Assembly: GCA_022843625.1 (NCBI GenBank)
Contig: JALHNH010000003.1
Coordinates: 1 to 64,000 of the forward strand
DNA from: Bryobacter sp.
Lineage (GTDB): Bacteria > Acidobacteriota > Terriglobia > Bryobacterales > Bryobacteraceae
DNA: 64,000 nt
Direction of reading: 5' to 3'
Shown here piece by piece: positions 34,853-44,267 of the stretch (its first letter is position 1; every line of letters starts with the position of its first letter). A program made the translations under genes and the position numbers. Under the pieces are notes generated by a model. The model was not told where the DNA came from and did no database searches. It was given only the letters and a program-made list of their open reading frames with translations.

Positions 34853-36051
34853 ATCAGAGTACCCATGCTGTCTGCGAGCTCAGTGCACTTTGGGGCCGCG
34901 CGGAGAGCTTCTTCGAGGAGCTTTGCGGTGAAGCGCCTGCGGGGGATGGTGAGGCCAACGCCCAGTTGGACGCAGCGGCGGGCATTGTCCGGTTGGTCGT
35001 GCGAGTAGGGGACCACGATCATCGGTTTACCGGCGCGCAGAGCCTGCGCAGTGGTGCCGATGCCGCCCTGATGGATTGTGACGGCTCCGCGGGGCATCAG
35101 CTGCGAATGTGGCGCGTATTGGGCGATGAAGATGCGGTCGTTGCCGAGCGGGCGGTATTGTTCGTAATTGGTGCGGCCCACAAGGAAGACGGCTCTTTTG
35201 CCCATGCGGTTTACGGCCGTATGGGCTTCTGTATAAAAGCGGCCGGGGTCTAGAACGGCGGATGTCCCGAGAGTGAAGACGTAGGGTGGCTCGCCGGCGT
35301 TGAGAAAGGACTCGAGGTCTTGATCGAGCTGGCCGCCACTGGCATCGAGTTTGTCGTAGAAGGGGAAGCCGCACATGGTGGCGGGCTGCGGAAAGTCGGG
35401 CTGCTCTTTCATGAAGTGCCTTGAGAAGAGAATCAGATTTCCGTGTGGCGAACTATTGCCGAAGAGGCTTGGCACGGCTGAGGCTGGCAGGCCTTCTTTA
35501 GCGGCGAGGTCATAGGCTTTATTGAGCAGAAAGCCATTCATCTTGAAGAGGCCCTTATAGACGATGCGGACAACGCTTGTTGGCAGCATCGTCAGTAGCG
35601 GCATGGATGGAATCAGTGGCGGGTCGATGGCAGAGAGAATAGCCGCTGGCTGCAGTGCTGATGTTATGTACGGGAGCTTGAGCTTGGCTGCGACCAGCGG
35701 GAGGCCCAGAGCCAGCAGGGAACCCAGAAGGATATCCGCGGAGCGGGCCTCTTCGAGGAGAATGCGGTAAGCCTCTTCGATCGGCGGAAGGAAGATTTCC
35801 TGGACGACAAACCTGGTGCCGTCGATGGTGGCCATTGCGCGCCGGCGGGTTTCTGCGTTGTGTTCGATGGCGCTGATGTCTGGCGGGATGCTGACAAAGC
35901 GGATGCCCTCGCTTTCAACTTTTTCGCGATAGAAAGCACTGGATGCCAGGGTTACGTGATGTCCCCTCTGCTTGAGCCCGATGGCTATTGCGAGGTAGGG
36001 ATGAAGGTCGCCGAAGGAGCCGACGGTTGCGATCAGGACGTGCTTTGGCAT
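34780..36051 (-). CDS. UDP-glycosyltransferase (MGT/rhamnosyltransferase-like, GT1)
   Basis: 423 residues of GT-B fold. The N-terminus is VLIATVGSFGDLHPYLAIAIGLKQRGH, an FGDLHP block typical of sterol/rhamnolipid-type GT1 enzymes. The donor-binding C-terminal motif is QYAPHSQLMPRGAVTIHQGG, followed by GKPMIVVPYSHDQPDNA. It transfers an activated sugar to a small lipophilic acceptor. The start lies inside the 3' end of the small methyltransferase-like ORF (19-base overlap), so translation is probably coupled. Confidence 0.87.
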   Translation of the reverse strand: MPKHVLIATVGSFGDLHPYLAIAIGLKQRGHHVTLASSAFYREKVESEGIRFVSIPPDISAIEHNAETRRRAMATIDGTRFVVQEIFLPPIEEAYRILLEEARSADILLGSLLALGLPLVAAKLKLPYITSALQPAAILSAIDPPLIPSMPLLTMLPTSVVRIVYKGLFKMNGFLLNKAYDLAAKEGLPASAVPSLFGNSSPHGNLILFSRHFMKEQPDFPQPATMCGFPFYDKLDASGGQLDQDLESFLNAGEPPYVFTLGTSAVLDPGRFYTEAHTAVNRMGKRAVFLVGRTNYEQYRPLGNDRIFIAQYAPHSQLMPRGAVTIHQGGIGTTAQALRAGKPMIVVPYSHDQPDNARRCVQLGVGLTIPRRRFTAKLLEEALRAAPKCTELADSMGTLIQSEDAVARACEKIEATQPSPRTI

Positions 36052-36323
36052 TCGTGGATGATTCCTTCGGGGGTCATCACGCGGCGTAGTTCGTCGGTGG
36101 CGGAACCGGCGAGATAAGCGACATCAAAGTAAGAGTCGCGCCACGGAATTGCCTCTATACTTCCTTCGATGAACATGCAGTCGGTCCGGTGCAGAGATTC
36201 TGCCCTTGCTCGGGCCTGATCGATCTCGTCGAGATCCGACGAGACGCCAATCAATTGACCGGCCGGGAGGTCTGGCCAGTTGGGGAGGATTGGGAGAACG
36301 AGGACACGAAGGTTTGGAGGCAC
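36033..36323 (-). CDS. Small methyltransferase-like protein, possibly degenerate
   Basis: About 96 residues from GTG 36323. It keeps the middle of a class I SAM methyltransferase: IGVSSDLDEIDQARARA as a motif I/II-like strand and acidic end, FIEGSIEAIPWRDSYFDVAYLAG as motif III/IV, and LRRVMTPEGIIHE as motif V. The glycine-rich loop of motif I is not seen and the C-terminal half is missing, so it may be a remnant. It overlaps the glycosyltransferase start by 19 bases, in the same direction. The open frame extends to 36488 but that part overlaps the divergent peptidase. Confidence 0.55.
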   Translation of the reverse strand: MPPNLRVLVLPILPNWPDLPAGQLIGVSSDLDEIDQARARAESLHRTDCMFIEGSIEAIPWRDSYFDVAYLAGSATDELRRVMTPEGIIHECQSTS

Positions 36324-36343
36324 ACCTTTATTTTGGGATGATA

Positions 36344-37594
36344 ATGGGGATGCTGCGAAGTCTTCTTTCGATTTTATTGGGTGCGGTTGCATGGTCACAA
36401 TCGATTCCCTTGAGCGAGTACGCTTCCCGGCGTGAACAGATTCGTACGAATCTTCCGGATAGTGTTGTGGTGCTTTGGGCATACACACCTGGAGTTGAGG
36501 TACATGACCGGAATGGGTTTTTCCAGGATCCCAACTTCTTCTATCTCAGTGGATGGCGAGAGCCGAACGGGGCGATGTTGTTGTGTTCGAGCTGCCCCGA
36601 GGGGGAACGCGAGATCTTCTTTTTGCCCAAGCGGAATGCGCGCCGGGAGATTTATGACGGGCCGATGGTGGCTGGCGAGGATGCAAATGCTGCGGAGAGA
36701 ACTGGCTTCGCAAGGGTAATGCCGGCAGAAAAACTGGAGGCGCAAATTCTGAAGGCGCTTGAGTCAGCGAGTCAGGTCTACACCGTTTTTGACGGGCATG
36801 AAGGTGCACTGGCCAAGATTGCTCCTTTGCGGACTTTGAAGGATGCTCGCGAGGCGATTACGAATCTTCGGCTGCGCAAGAGTGCGTCTGAGCTTGCTTT
36901 GATGCAGAAGGCGATTGATGCCTCGATTGCGGCGCACTTTGAGAGCTGGAAGGTAACGAAGCCGGGGCTGTACGAGTATGAAGTAGCAGCAGCCATGCAG
37001 CGGACTTATTTTGCGCTGGGTTGTGAACGCAACGCGTATGCACCGATTGTGGGAAGTGGCCCCAATAGCGTCATCCTGCACTACAACCAGAACAAGCGCC
37101 GCATGGATGGCGGCGATGTTCTGTTGATGGATGTCGGTGGTGAGTATTCGATGTATGCGGCGGACATCACACGGTCGATTCCGGTGAACGGGAAATGGAC
37201 TGCTCGGCAAAAGCAGATCTATGACCTGGTGCTGGGAGCACAGAATGCCGTCATTGCTGCGGCCAAGCCGGGAGTGATGTTGAGTGCGCTTACTCAAGTG
37301 GCACGCGACTATTTCAACGCGCAGGGAAAGGGGCCTAAAGACAAGCCCTGGGGCGACTACCTGTTGCACGGAGTGAGCCATCATATTGGCCTCGACGTTC
37401 ACGATCCGTACGACAAGACGGTGCCTCTTGCGGAGGGTAATGTGATCACGGTGGAGCCGGGTTTGTACATTGCCGAGGAAAGCCTGGGGATCCGGATTGA
37501 GGATATGATCCTGATCACCAAGGACGGGGCGAGGGTGCTCACTGCGGCTTTGCCGCGTGGGGCCGATGAGGTGGAAAGGAGGATGAAGCGCTGA
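36344..37594 (+). CDS. pepP: Exported Xaa-Pro aminopeptidase (M24B)
   Basis: About 416 residues. A signal peptide MGMLRSLLSILLGAVAWSQ is followed by the creatinase-like N-domain and the pita-bread catalytic domain. Metal ligands are seen in LLMDVGGEYSMYAADITRS (two Asp), HHIGLDVHDPY (His), ITVEPGLYI (Glu) and IRIEDMILI (Glu). It removes N-terminal residues ahead of proline, and the export signal suggests periplasmic use. ATGs at 36338, 36344 and 36350 are all in frame. Its stop overlaps a possible CTG start of the next gene. Confidence 0.88.
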   Translation: MGMLRSLLSILLGAVAWSQSIPLSEYASRREQIRTNLPDSVVVLWAYTPGVEVHDRNGFFQDPNFFYLSGWREPNGAMLLCSSCPEGEREIFFLPKRNARREIYDGPMVAGEDANAAERTGFARVMPAEKLEAQILKALESASQVYTVFDGHEGALAKIAPLRTLKDAREAITNLRLRKSASELALMQKAIDASIAAHFESWKVTKPGLYEYEVAAAMQRTYFALGCERNAYAPIVGSGPNSVILHYNQNKRRMDGGDVLLMDVGGEYSMYAADITRSIPVNGKWTARQKQIYDLVLGAQNAVIAAAKPGVMLSALTQVARDYFNAQGKGPKDKPWGDYLLHGVSHHIGLDVHDPYDKTVPLAEGNVITVEPGLYIAEESLGIRIEDMILITKDGARVLTAALPRGADEVERRMKR

Positions 37595-37638
37595 GTCTGA
37601 GAACCAGACAATTCGCAACACTGGGGGGCCTGCTGGTA

Positions 37639-39459
37639 TTGTGCTTCGTGGCGGCGTTGGTCTTCGGCTGGTCGCGCGCGGCAGCCCAACTGGATGGGCA
37701 GGCTTACGACTGGCTCTTTGCCACAAGCCAGACTCCAGGGTGGCAGGCGAGATCTGCTTTGCTGGCCATCGATGAGGCGAGTCTGATTGAAATGGGCGGG
37801 GCAAGAAATCTTCGCCAGAAGCTGGCAGAGGTTTTGGCCCGGGTTTGTGCGGCAAAGCCGCTGGCGGTTGCGGTCGACTTGATGCTCTCCACTTCAGAGG
37901 ATCCCAAGGTGGATGCAGCGCTTGCTGCGGCCTTTGCCAAATGTCCGAGCGTTGTATTGGGTGCAGACATTGTGCGCAGGGACAGCCAGTGGGAAGAGCC
38001 GATTGAGGCATTTCGAAAGGTAGCTGGTGCGCTGGGGCATGTTCATGCCGATCCTGATCCGGTGAGTCGAAGGATTCCGCTGGAGAAAGCGGTTGCGGCC
38101 AAGCGGTATTGGGCGCTGGCGCTGGAGGCGTTTCGATTGTCTAAGCAGGCCGGGCCGATTCTTGAGACACCAGAGGACCTCGAAGTAGGGATCACGAAGA
38201 TTCCGGCCTCACGGGCGACAGCTCGCAGTGTGTATGTGAACTATGTGCCTGTGGCCATTCCGCAAGTGAGTCTAAAGGACGTCGCGAACAAACCTGAGTC
38301 GGCAATGGCTTTTAGTGGCAAGGTTGTGTTTGTTGGATATACCGATCAGAGTGCTGCCCGTGACCGGCTGATGACGCCGATGGGCAACCTGATGACTGGC
38401 GTCGAGATTCACGCCAATTTGTATGAGACTCTGCAGCAGGGTGCTTTTGTCACGGACGCTCCGGTGAGTCTTCCAGTGTTATTGACGCTGGTTGCGGTGG
38501 CGGGAGCGGGCCTGATCTTTGTATTCCTAAGTGGATCGATTGCCTGGTTTGTGGCAGTGGGTTGGCTCATGGTGATTCACGTAGTGCCTCGATGGTTGTT
38601 CTGGAATCAGGTTTTTCTGGGGCCTTCCATGCTGTTGACCGGGGTGTGGCTAGCGACGATTGTCTCGGCCAGCTTTCACTACTTTGTGATCCGCAAACAG
38701 TGGAAGCAAAGTGAAGCGGACAAGAGCCGGTATCAGCAGGCGATCCATTTTGTGACGCACGAGATGAAGACTCCGCTGACGGCAATTCAAGGTTCGAGCG
38801 AGATCATGAGCCGCTACAAGCTGAATGAGGAGAAGCAGAAGCAGTTTGCTCAGATGATCCATTCGGAATCAAAACGACTGGCGAGCATGATTCAGACTTT
38901 CCTCGATGTAGAGCGCCTGGCTGAGGGCGAGATGCAGTTGAAGCAGGACGTATTTGCTTTGAGTGCCGTGCTTCTGTCTGCTCTGGACAGGGCCAGAATT
39001 CTGTCTGAGCGCAAAGATATGTCGATGCGGGTGGGGGCGATTCCGACGGGTCAAATCAAAGGCGACAAGGAGTTACTGGAGTATGCGTTTTATAACCTGC
39101 TCAATAACGCAGTGAAGTACTCTCCGGAAGGCACGGGGATTGAGTGCAGTTGTGAGATTGTCGATGGCATGGTGCGGATTGCAATTCGCGATCAGGGCAT
39201 GGGGATGGACGCGGCGGATCTGAAACGGATCTTTGATCGCTTTTACCGCTCGAAGCGAGCAGAGGAAAGTGGGATCAGTGGGACTGGAATCGGGCTGAGT
39301 ATTGTGAATGAGATTGTGAAGCAACATGAAGGCCGGATTGATGTTCAAAGTGAAGTAGGCGTGGGGAGTGTATTTACGGTAATCCTGCCCTTTATGGCGG
39401 GTGCTCCGGTAGACTCAGAAATAGCGAATGCCAATCAGCGCACCATTACTGCTAGTTGA
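37639..39459 (+). CDS. CHASE2-domain sensor histidine kinase
   Basis: About 606 residues from TTG 37639. Order: N-terminal membrane helix, extracytoplasmic CHASE2 domain (LLAIDEASLIEMGGARN to GKVVFVGYTDQSAARD), three closely spaced helices (LPVLLTLVAVAGAGLIFVFL onward), HisKA (HFVTHEMKTPLTAIQGSSE), and HATPase (FYNLLNNAVKYSPEG and GTGIGLSIVNEIV). An alternative CTG start at 37591, with AGGAGG eight bases ahead, would add the basic residues expected before the first helix. It overlaps the downstream NtrC-type regulator by 32 bases, its likely partner. Confidence 0.88.
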   Translation: MCFVAALVFGWSRAAAQLDGQAYDWLFATSQTPGWQARSALLAIDEASLIEMGGARNLRQKLAEVLARVCAAKPLAVAVDLMLSTSEDPKVDAALAAAFAKCPSVVLGADIVRRDSQWEEPIEAFRKVAGALGHVHADPDPVSRRIPLEKAVAAKRYWALALEAFRLSKQAGPILETPEDLEVGITKIPASRATARSVYVNYVPVAIPQVSLKDVANKPESAMAFSGKVVFVGYTDQSAARDRLMTPMGNLMTGVEIHANLYETLQQGAFVTDAPVSLPVLLTLVAVAGAGLIFVFLSGSIAWFVAVGWLMVIHVVPRWLFWNQVFLGPSMLLTGVWLATIVSASFHYFVIRKQWKQSEADKSRYQQAIHFVTHEMKTPLTAIQGSSEIMSRYKLNEEKQKQFAQMIHSESKRLASMIQTFLDVERLAEGEMQLKQDVFALSAVLLSALDRARILSERKDMSMRVGAIPTGQIKGDKELLEYAFYNLLNNAVKYSPEGTGIECSCEIVDGMVRIAIRDQGMGMDAADLKRIFDRFYRSKRAEESGISGTGIGLSIVNEIVKQHEGRIDVQSEVGVGSVFTVILPFMAGAPVDSEIANANQRTITAS

Positions 39460-40762
39460 AGACGACAACAGTGTCCGACATACGCTGAGCACCTTTCTCG
39501 ATCTGGAGGGCTACAGGGTAGAGGCTGTGTCGAGCACTCGCGCTGCGATGGAGAAGCTGCTTAATGGCAGTTATCCGATTGTGATCAGTGACATTTACCT
39601 TGATGAGCGTACGGGGCTTGATGTGTTGCGAGCAGCGAAGGAATCGAATGACCAGTGCCGGGTAATCCTGATGAGTGCGCGGGGCAGCATGGAGACGGTA
39701 ATGGCTGCGACCCGGGGCGGGGCCTTTGAGTATCTGGCAAAGCCGTTTGAGCTCGATGACTTGCTACACGCGATCCAGAAGGCCGAGACCGAGATTGAAG
39801 GTGCGGCGAGTCTCGATCGTGAGACCGATATCGACGATCTTCCCGAGACGGAGATGATCGGCAGTTCGACCAAGATGATCGACATTTATAAGACCTTGAG
39901 TCAGGTGGCACCGACGGACGCGAGTGTGTTGATTACCGGTGAGACCGGGACGGGTAAGGAACTGGTTGCGCGGATGATCCACACGAATTCGAAGCGACTG
40001 GTAGGGCCCTTTGTGGCTGTCGATTGCGGGAGTATTGCTTCGTCGCTGCTGGAAGCTGAATTGTTTGGCGCGATGAAGGGGAGCTATACGGGTGCGGACC
40101 GAGACCGGGTTGGCGTGTTTGAGACGGCCAATAAAGGAACGGTGTTTCTCGATGAGATCGGTGAGATTGATCCTCCTTTTCAATTGAAGCTGTTGAGGTT
40201 TCTGCAGGAACGGGAGATTCGTCCGGTGGGTGCCAACCGGGCGAAGCAGGTAGATGTGCGTGTAGTGGCGGCGACCAACCGCGACTTGCAGAAGATGGTG
40301 GATGAAGGCAAGTTTCGCGAGGATTTGTGGTTCCGCCTGAATGTGGTGCGGATTCAGTTGCCACCTTTGCGGGAGCGCCGGTCGGATATTCCGTTGTTGT
40401 CTCATTTCTTTCTGCGAAAGTACAACGAGCGGTATGACCTGAATGCAGTGCTCACGACGAGCGGGCAAAAGTTGCTTGAGGAGCAGGCCTGGCCGGGCAA
40501 TGTGCGGCAATTGCAGCATCTGATTGAGCGGCTGGTGATTCTGGCTCCTGCGGGGCGGATTGATGGCGAGGCTGTGGGCGAGGCGCTGGCCGAGGCCGCA
40601 GGCGAGGAAGTTGCCGTGACCGAAAGTCTGAAGGATACCGAGCGCGAACAAATTCTCAAGGTGCTGGAAGCGACTGGCAACAATAAGAGTCGCGCGGCGA
40701 AGGTGTTAGGGATTGAGCGCAAGACTTTGTACCGGAAATTGGAACGGATGGGACTTCAGTAG
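39428..40762 (+). CDS. Sigma-54-dependent response regulator (NtrC family)
   Basis: 444 residues: receiver with D55 in IVISDIYLDE, AAA+ Walker A GETGTGKE (171-178), sigma-54 loop GSYTGA (218-223, a variant of GAFTGA in which the aromatic is Tyr), Walker B FLDEIGEID, and Fis-type helix-turn-helix NNKSRAAKVLGIERKTLYRKL. Because the loop threonine is kept, it should still contact sigma-54. The gene begins inside the end of the CHASE2 kinase gene, so the two form a two-component pair. Confidence 0.92.
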   Translation: MPISAPLLLVEDDNSVRHTLSTFLDLEGYRVEAVSSTRAAMEKLLNGSYPIVISDIYLDERTGLDVLRAAKESNDQCRVILMSARGSMETVMAATRGGAFEYLAKPFELDDLLHAIQKAETEIEGAASLDRETDIDDLPETEMIGSSTKMIDIYKTLSQVAPTDASVLITGETGTGKELVARMIHTNSKRLVGPFVAVDCGSIASSLLEAELFGAMKGSYTGADRDRVGVFETANKGTVFLDEIGEIDPPFQLKLLRFLQEREIRPVGANRAKQVDVRVVAATNRDLQKMVDEGKFREDLWFRLNVVRIQLPPLRERRSDIPLLSHFFLRKYNERYDLNAVLTTSGQKLLEEQAWPGNVRQLQHLIERLVILAPAGRIDGEAVGEALAEAAGEEVAVTESLKDTEREQILKVLEATGNNKSRAAKVLGIERKTLYRKLERMGLQ

Positions 40763-40924
40763 AAAGCAGTGCAGGCCCACACGAGTGAGGTAGTGGCTGC
40801 GGGGGCGCTCCAGGGCGGGGAACGGGTTCGGATTTCAAAGGCCATTGAGGGAGCTTTTGGCTTCGAAAATTCGATCTCCTGCAAGCCCCGCTAAGGCACA
40901 AAGCCGTGAGTGGCTAACGCTGGG

Positions 40925-41767
40925 TCAAATGCGATTGAGCGAGTCCAGCCACGCATAAGCCATCTGCCGGATCTCCGGCGGAAAATCATGTTCGCAATCC
41001 GGGTGCTCCACTCGAATCCTGGAATTCCCGGATTCCCGCACTGCATCATCCACGCCGCTTGCATCAAAATTGGCATCTCGCAACGGCGCATTCACAAACA
41101 CCGGCCGCGGCCCAATCGCCGCCAGCACGTCCTTGAAATCAAAAGGCATCGCCTCAGGCCTTCGTGCCGCAATCTTTGGCATGTAGCCTTTGTGAGACCA
41201 GCCCGTCAAATTGCCACCATAGTATTTTGCAAAACTCGTAAACCCGCAACTCGTGATCACCGCCTCGATTCTCGGGTCAAACGCTGAGACAAAAAGTGAA
41301 TTGTGGCCGCCCAGAGAATGCCCGCAGGCCGCCACCCGGCTGGCGCCCAGCGTCTTCAGCACGCTCACCGCCCGCATGTGATTTACGATGCCCTTCATCG
41401 TTGCGCTCTCGTAGCCATGCGTGTAAGGGTCGAAGCGATATTCGCCAAAGTTTGGGTAATCGGGAGCCAGCGTCACGTAACCACGCAACGCCAGCTCCCT
41501 TGCATATTGCAGGTTCGGCTTGCCGCCCAGCCCCGCCGGTTCATCCTTACCAATCTTGGTCGTCTGGTGCAGGCAAAGCACGGCCCGCAGTTTGCGGCGC
41601 TCTGGATTGGGCGGCAGCAGTAGCCACGCCGGCACTTCGCCATCGATCGTGATGTGCCGCCGCAACAGGCCGCCATCCGGCGTTTCGGCGTCAACTCGGA
41701 ACTTCACTTTGCCGTGCGCCAGCTTCGGCAGTGGCCCCATGATTTCCTCAAGCCGGGCAAGAATCAT
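40925..41767 (-). CDS. Alpha/beta hydrolase (dienelactone hydrolase/acyl esterase-like)
   Basis: 280 residues. The nucleophile elbow is ACGHSLGGHNS, with an oxyanion-side strand LRAVLCLHQTTKIGKDE and a late acid/His pair likely in IRVEHPDCEHDFPPE. No signal peptide. It starts 11 bases from the divergent hypothetical gene. The 162-base gap between this gene and the NtrC-type gene holds no clear terminator or gene. Substrate unknown. Confidence 0.82.
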   Translation of the reverse strand: MILARLEEIMGPLPKLAHGKVKFRVDAETPDGGLLRRHITIDGEVPAWLLLPPNPERRKLRAVLCLHQTTKIGKDEPAGLGGKPNLQYARELALRGYVTLAPDYPNFGEYRFDPYTHGYESATMKGIVNHMRAVSVLKTLGASRVAACGHSLGGHNSLFVSAFDPRIEAVITSCGFTSFAKYYGGNLTGWSHKGYMPKIAARRPEAMPFDFKDVLAAIGPRPVFVNAPLRDANFDASGVDDAVRESGNSRIRVEHPDCEHDFPPEIRQMAYAWLDSLNRI

Positions 41768-41778
41768 ATCCTATTAGT

Positions 41779-42330
41779 TTGGACTTATTCTTTTCCCGGC
41801 GCATACCAAATCTCACCAGAGTCGTTCTGGTCGAAAGCGGGCCGAGGCCGCTCTATGATGACTTCATCGCCGATCTCTATGAACTGCATGGGCAGGGAAT
41901 CGAGATCGACCTTGTCACCTGCTATACCGGTCACCCACGCGGATTTCGCGAGTCCAATGGCAAAATCTACCGCATCCAGGACTACCGTGGCTGGGATGGT
42001 GCCAAGCGTCTCGCTCTGGAACTGCGCAGTAAAGGGCCATCCGTGCTCGGCATCATCTGTGCCGGTGTCCCGATCATGGCCAAATGGAAGTGGCTGCTCT
42101 TTGCCGCCCTCCGGTCAAAAGTTTTTGTCATGAACGAAAACGGAGACTACTTCTGGGTCGACTACTCGAACTCAAAGCTGATCCTCCACTTCATGGCTTT
42201 TCGCGCCGGTATGTCGGGCGATAACAGTATCTGGCTGCCTTTGCGCATGCTGGTATATCCCTTTGGGATGGCCTACTTCGCCGCCTACGCGGCCTGGCTG
42301 CATGGAAGAAAATGGATAAGGAACATATGA
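41779..42330 (+). CDS. Unknown protein with C-terminal hydrophobic segments
   Basis: 183 residues from a TTG start. I do not recognise a family. The N-terminal part (VVLVESGPRPLYDDFIADLY, then IDLVTCYTG) looks like an alpha/beta first strand of a GT-B type fold. The C-terminal part has one or two membrane segments (MLVYPFGMAYFAAYAAWLHG). The stop overlaps the quinone oxidoreductase start by ATGA. It may belong to a truncated glycosyltransferase-like family; this is a guess. Confidence 0.62.
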   Translation: MDLFFSRRIPNLTRVVLVESGPRPLYDDFIADLYELHGQGIEIDLVTCYTGHPRGFRESNGKIYRIQDYRGWDGAKRLALELRSKGPSVLGIICAGVPIMAKWKWLLFAALRSKVFVMNENGDYFWVDYSNSKLILHFMAFRAGMSGDNSIWLPLRMLVYPFGMAYFAAYAAWLHGRKWIRNI

Positions 42331-43274
42331 AAGCAATTCAGGTATTTGAAACCGGCGGCGCCGAAAAGCTCGTCTACAGCGACAAAGACGTCCCCCAACC
42401 AGCCAGCGGCCAGGCTCTGGTAAAGCTTACTGCCAGTGGAGTGAACTATATCGATGTTTACCATCGCACGGGCCTCTACCCGCAGCCGATGCCCTTCACC
42501 CCAGGCATGGAAGGCGCAGGTATCGTAGAAGCCCTCGGTGAAGGCGTCACCAACCTCGAGATCGGCCAGAAGGTCGCCTATGCCATGGCCATCGGTTCTT
42601 ACGCGGACTACGCCGTCGTCCCCTCCTGGCAACTCGTACCCGTCCCAGACTTACTTGCACTTGAGACTGCAGCCGCTGTGATGCTGCAGGGCATGACGGC
42701 CCACTACCTTGCCCACTCCACCTTCAAGCTGGAGCCCGGCATGACCTGCGTGGTCCACGCCTGCGGCGGTGGTGTTGGTTTGCTGCTCACCCAGATCGCA
42801 AAGAAGCTTGGCGCAATGGTGATCGGCACCACCAGTGCCGCACCCGGTTCGGCCAAATACGAACTCGCCCTCAAGGCCGGCGTCGACGTCATCTCTAACT
42901 ACGAAGACTTCAACGCCAAAGGCGTCCATGTCGTGTATGACAGCGTCGGCGCCACCACATTCGAGGCCAGTCTCAACGCACTGAGGCCCCGGGGCATGAT
43001 GGTCACCTACGGCAACGCGAGCGGCCCTGTCCCAGACATCAGTCCGCTCAAGCTCGCCCAGAAGGGAAGCATCTTCCTCACCCGGCCCACCCTCGGCCAT
43101 TACGCTGCCACCCGCGAAGAACTCATCTGGCGCAGCGGCGATCTCTTTGAGTGGTTGCAGGACGGCTCTCTCTGGCTCCACGTCGAGAAAACCTATCCGA
43201 TGTCCGACGCCTCGGAGGCCCACCGCGATCTCGAAAGCCGCAAGACCAGCGGCAAGCTGATGCTAAAGAATTAG
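42327..43274 (+). CDS. NADPH:quinone oxidoreductase (zinc-free MDR family)
   Basis: About 315 residues starting MKAIQVFETGGAEKL. Family marks: LTASGVNYIDVYHRTGLYP, a Rossmann GxGxxG-like CGGGVGLLLTQIAKKLGA, and the QOR block VVYDSVGATTFEASL. No zinc ligands. AAGGA lies four bases before ATG 42327, which is preferred over the ATG 15 bases upstream. It overlaps the upstream gene by four bases and the convergent queA tail by 12. Confidence 0.9.
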   Translation: MKAIQVFETGGAEKLVYSDKDVPQPASGQALVKLTASGVNYIDVYHRTGLYPQPMPFTPGMEGAGIVEALGEGVTNLEIGQKVAYAMAIGSYADYAVVPSWQLVPVPDLLALETAAAVMLQGMTAHYLAHSTFKLEPGMTCVVHACGGGVGLLLTQIAKKLGAMVIGTTSAAPGSAKYELALKAGVDVISNYEDFNAKGVHVVYDSVGATTFEASLNALRPRGMMVTYGNASGPVPDISPLKLAQKGSIFLTRPTLGHYAATREELIWRSGDLFEWLQDGSLWLHVEKTYPMSDASEAHRDLESRKTSGKLMLKN

Positions 43275-44252
43275 CATGCAGTCGCCGTAGCTGAAAAAGC
43301 GATAGCGCTCGGCTACGGCATGTCGATATGCTCGCATCGTAAGGTCGTAGCCTGCGAATGCTGCAATCAGCATAATCAGGCTCGACTCAGGTAAATGGAA
43401 GTTCGTCAGCATCGCCCCCACGGCTTTGAACTCATAGCCAGGGGTGATGAAGATGTTCGTCTCCCCCATGCCGGCTTCCATCGTCGTCTCAATGGTGCGA
43501 ACGCTAGTTGTACCGATACAGACCCGTCGCTGGGCCGCTTGAATCTTGGCCGAAGCCTCCCGGCTGATTTCATAGAATTCGTGGTGCAAAGTCAGCGTCT
43601 TCAAGTTCTCTTCCGTCAGGGGCTTGAAGGTGCCAAGGCCCACGTGCAAGGTCACCTCGGCGATCTCGGCACTTACGGCCGCAAGGATCTCCGGCGTGAA
43701 GTGCAATCCCGCCGTCGGTGCCGCTGCCGCACCCGCTGTTTTGGCAAATACGGTCTGATAGCGTTCCTTGTCGCTCTCCTCATCGGGCCGGTCGATATAG
43801 GGTGGCAGAGGGACATGGCCAATGGATTCAATCGAGCCGCTACCTTCAAATTCCACTTCGCGCTCGCCGTTGTCCAGGTGAGCCGTGATGGTGGCTGTAA
43901 GGTCCGGTGCCAGCACAACCTTCTGGCCCACCAGTAGCTTCTTGCCGGGCCGCACCAGCGCCCGCCAGCGCGTCGCCTCCACGTTGAGCGCTCGCAGCAG
44001 GAAGATCTCGATCTTGCCCGTAGTGCCAGGGCGATGGCCAAAGAGCCGCGCCGGGATCACCCGGGTGTTGTTGAGCACCATGCAATCCCCCGGCTGCAGG
44101 TAGCTGGGGAAGTTACGGAACATGTCGTCCCGAAAGGTCTGCGAGGCCCGATCGAGCACCAGCATCCGCGAGTCGGATCGGCCAGGCAGTGGCCGGCGCG
44201 CGATCAGTTCGTCAGGTAGTTCGTAGTGGAAGTCTTCGATTCGGATGGTCAC
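43263..44252 (-). CDS. queA: S-adenosylmethionine:tRNA ribosyltransferase-isomerase QueA
   Basis: 329 residues, with DFHYELPDELIARRPLPGR at the N-terminus, FRNFPSYLQPGDCMVLNNTRVIPARL, AAPTAGLHFT and LHVGLGTFKPL, all QueA signatures. It makes epoxyqueuosine in tRNA wobble positions. It is head-to-head with tsaD, another tRNA-modification gene, with only 15 bases between their start codons. Confidence 0.96.
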   Translation of the reverse strand: MTIRIEDFHYELPDELIARRPLPGRSDSRMLVLDRASQTFRDDMFRNFPSYLQPGDCMVLNNTRVIPARLFGHRPGTTGKIEIFLLRALNVEATRWRALVRPGKKLLVGQKVVLAPDLTATITAHLDNGEREVEFEGSGSIESIGHVPLPPYIDRPDEESDKERYQTVFAKTAGAAAAPTAGLHFTPEILAAVSAEIAEVTLHVGLGTFKPLTEENLKTLTLHHEFYEISREASAKIQAAQRRVCIGTTSVRTIETTMEAGMGETNIFITPGYEFKAVGAMLTNFHLPESSLIMLIAAFAGYDLTMRAYRHAVAERYRFFSYGDCMLIL

Positions 44253-44267
44253 GGTTAAACTAGAGGT

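Noticed and set aside
36764..38011. Long open frame of about 415 codons on the minus strand
   Set aside because: It lies antisense to the Xaa-Pro peptidase and CHASE2 kinase genes and its translation is low-complexity Arg/Pro/His with no domain; a codon-bias shadow.
39764..40651. Minus-strand open frame of about 295 codons
   Set aside because: Antisense shadow of the NtrC-type gene, no domain.
40763..40924. Gap of 162 bases between the NtrC-type gene and the hydrolase
   Set aside because: Searched by eye for RNA genes, a terminator or a small gene; nothing convincing found.
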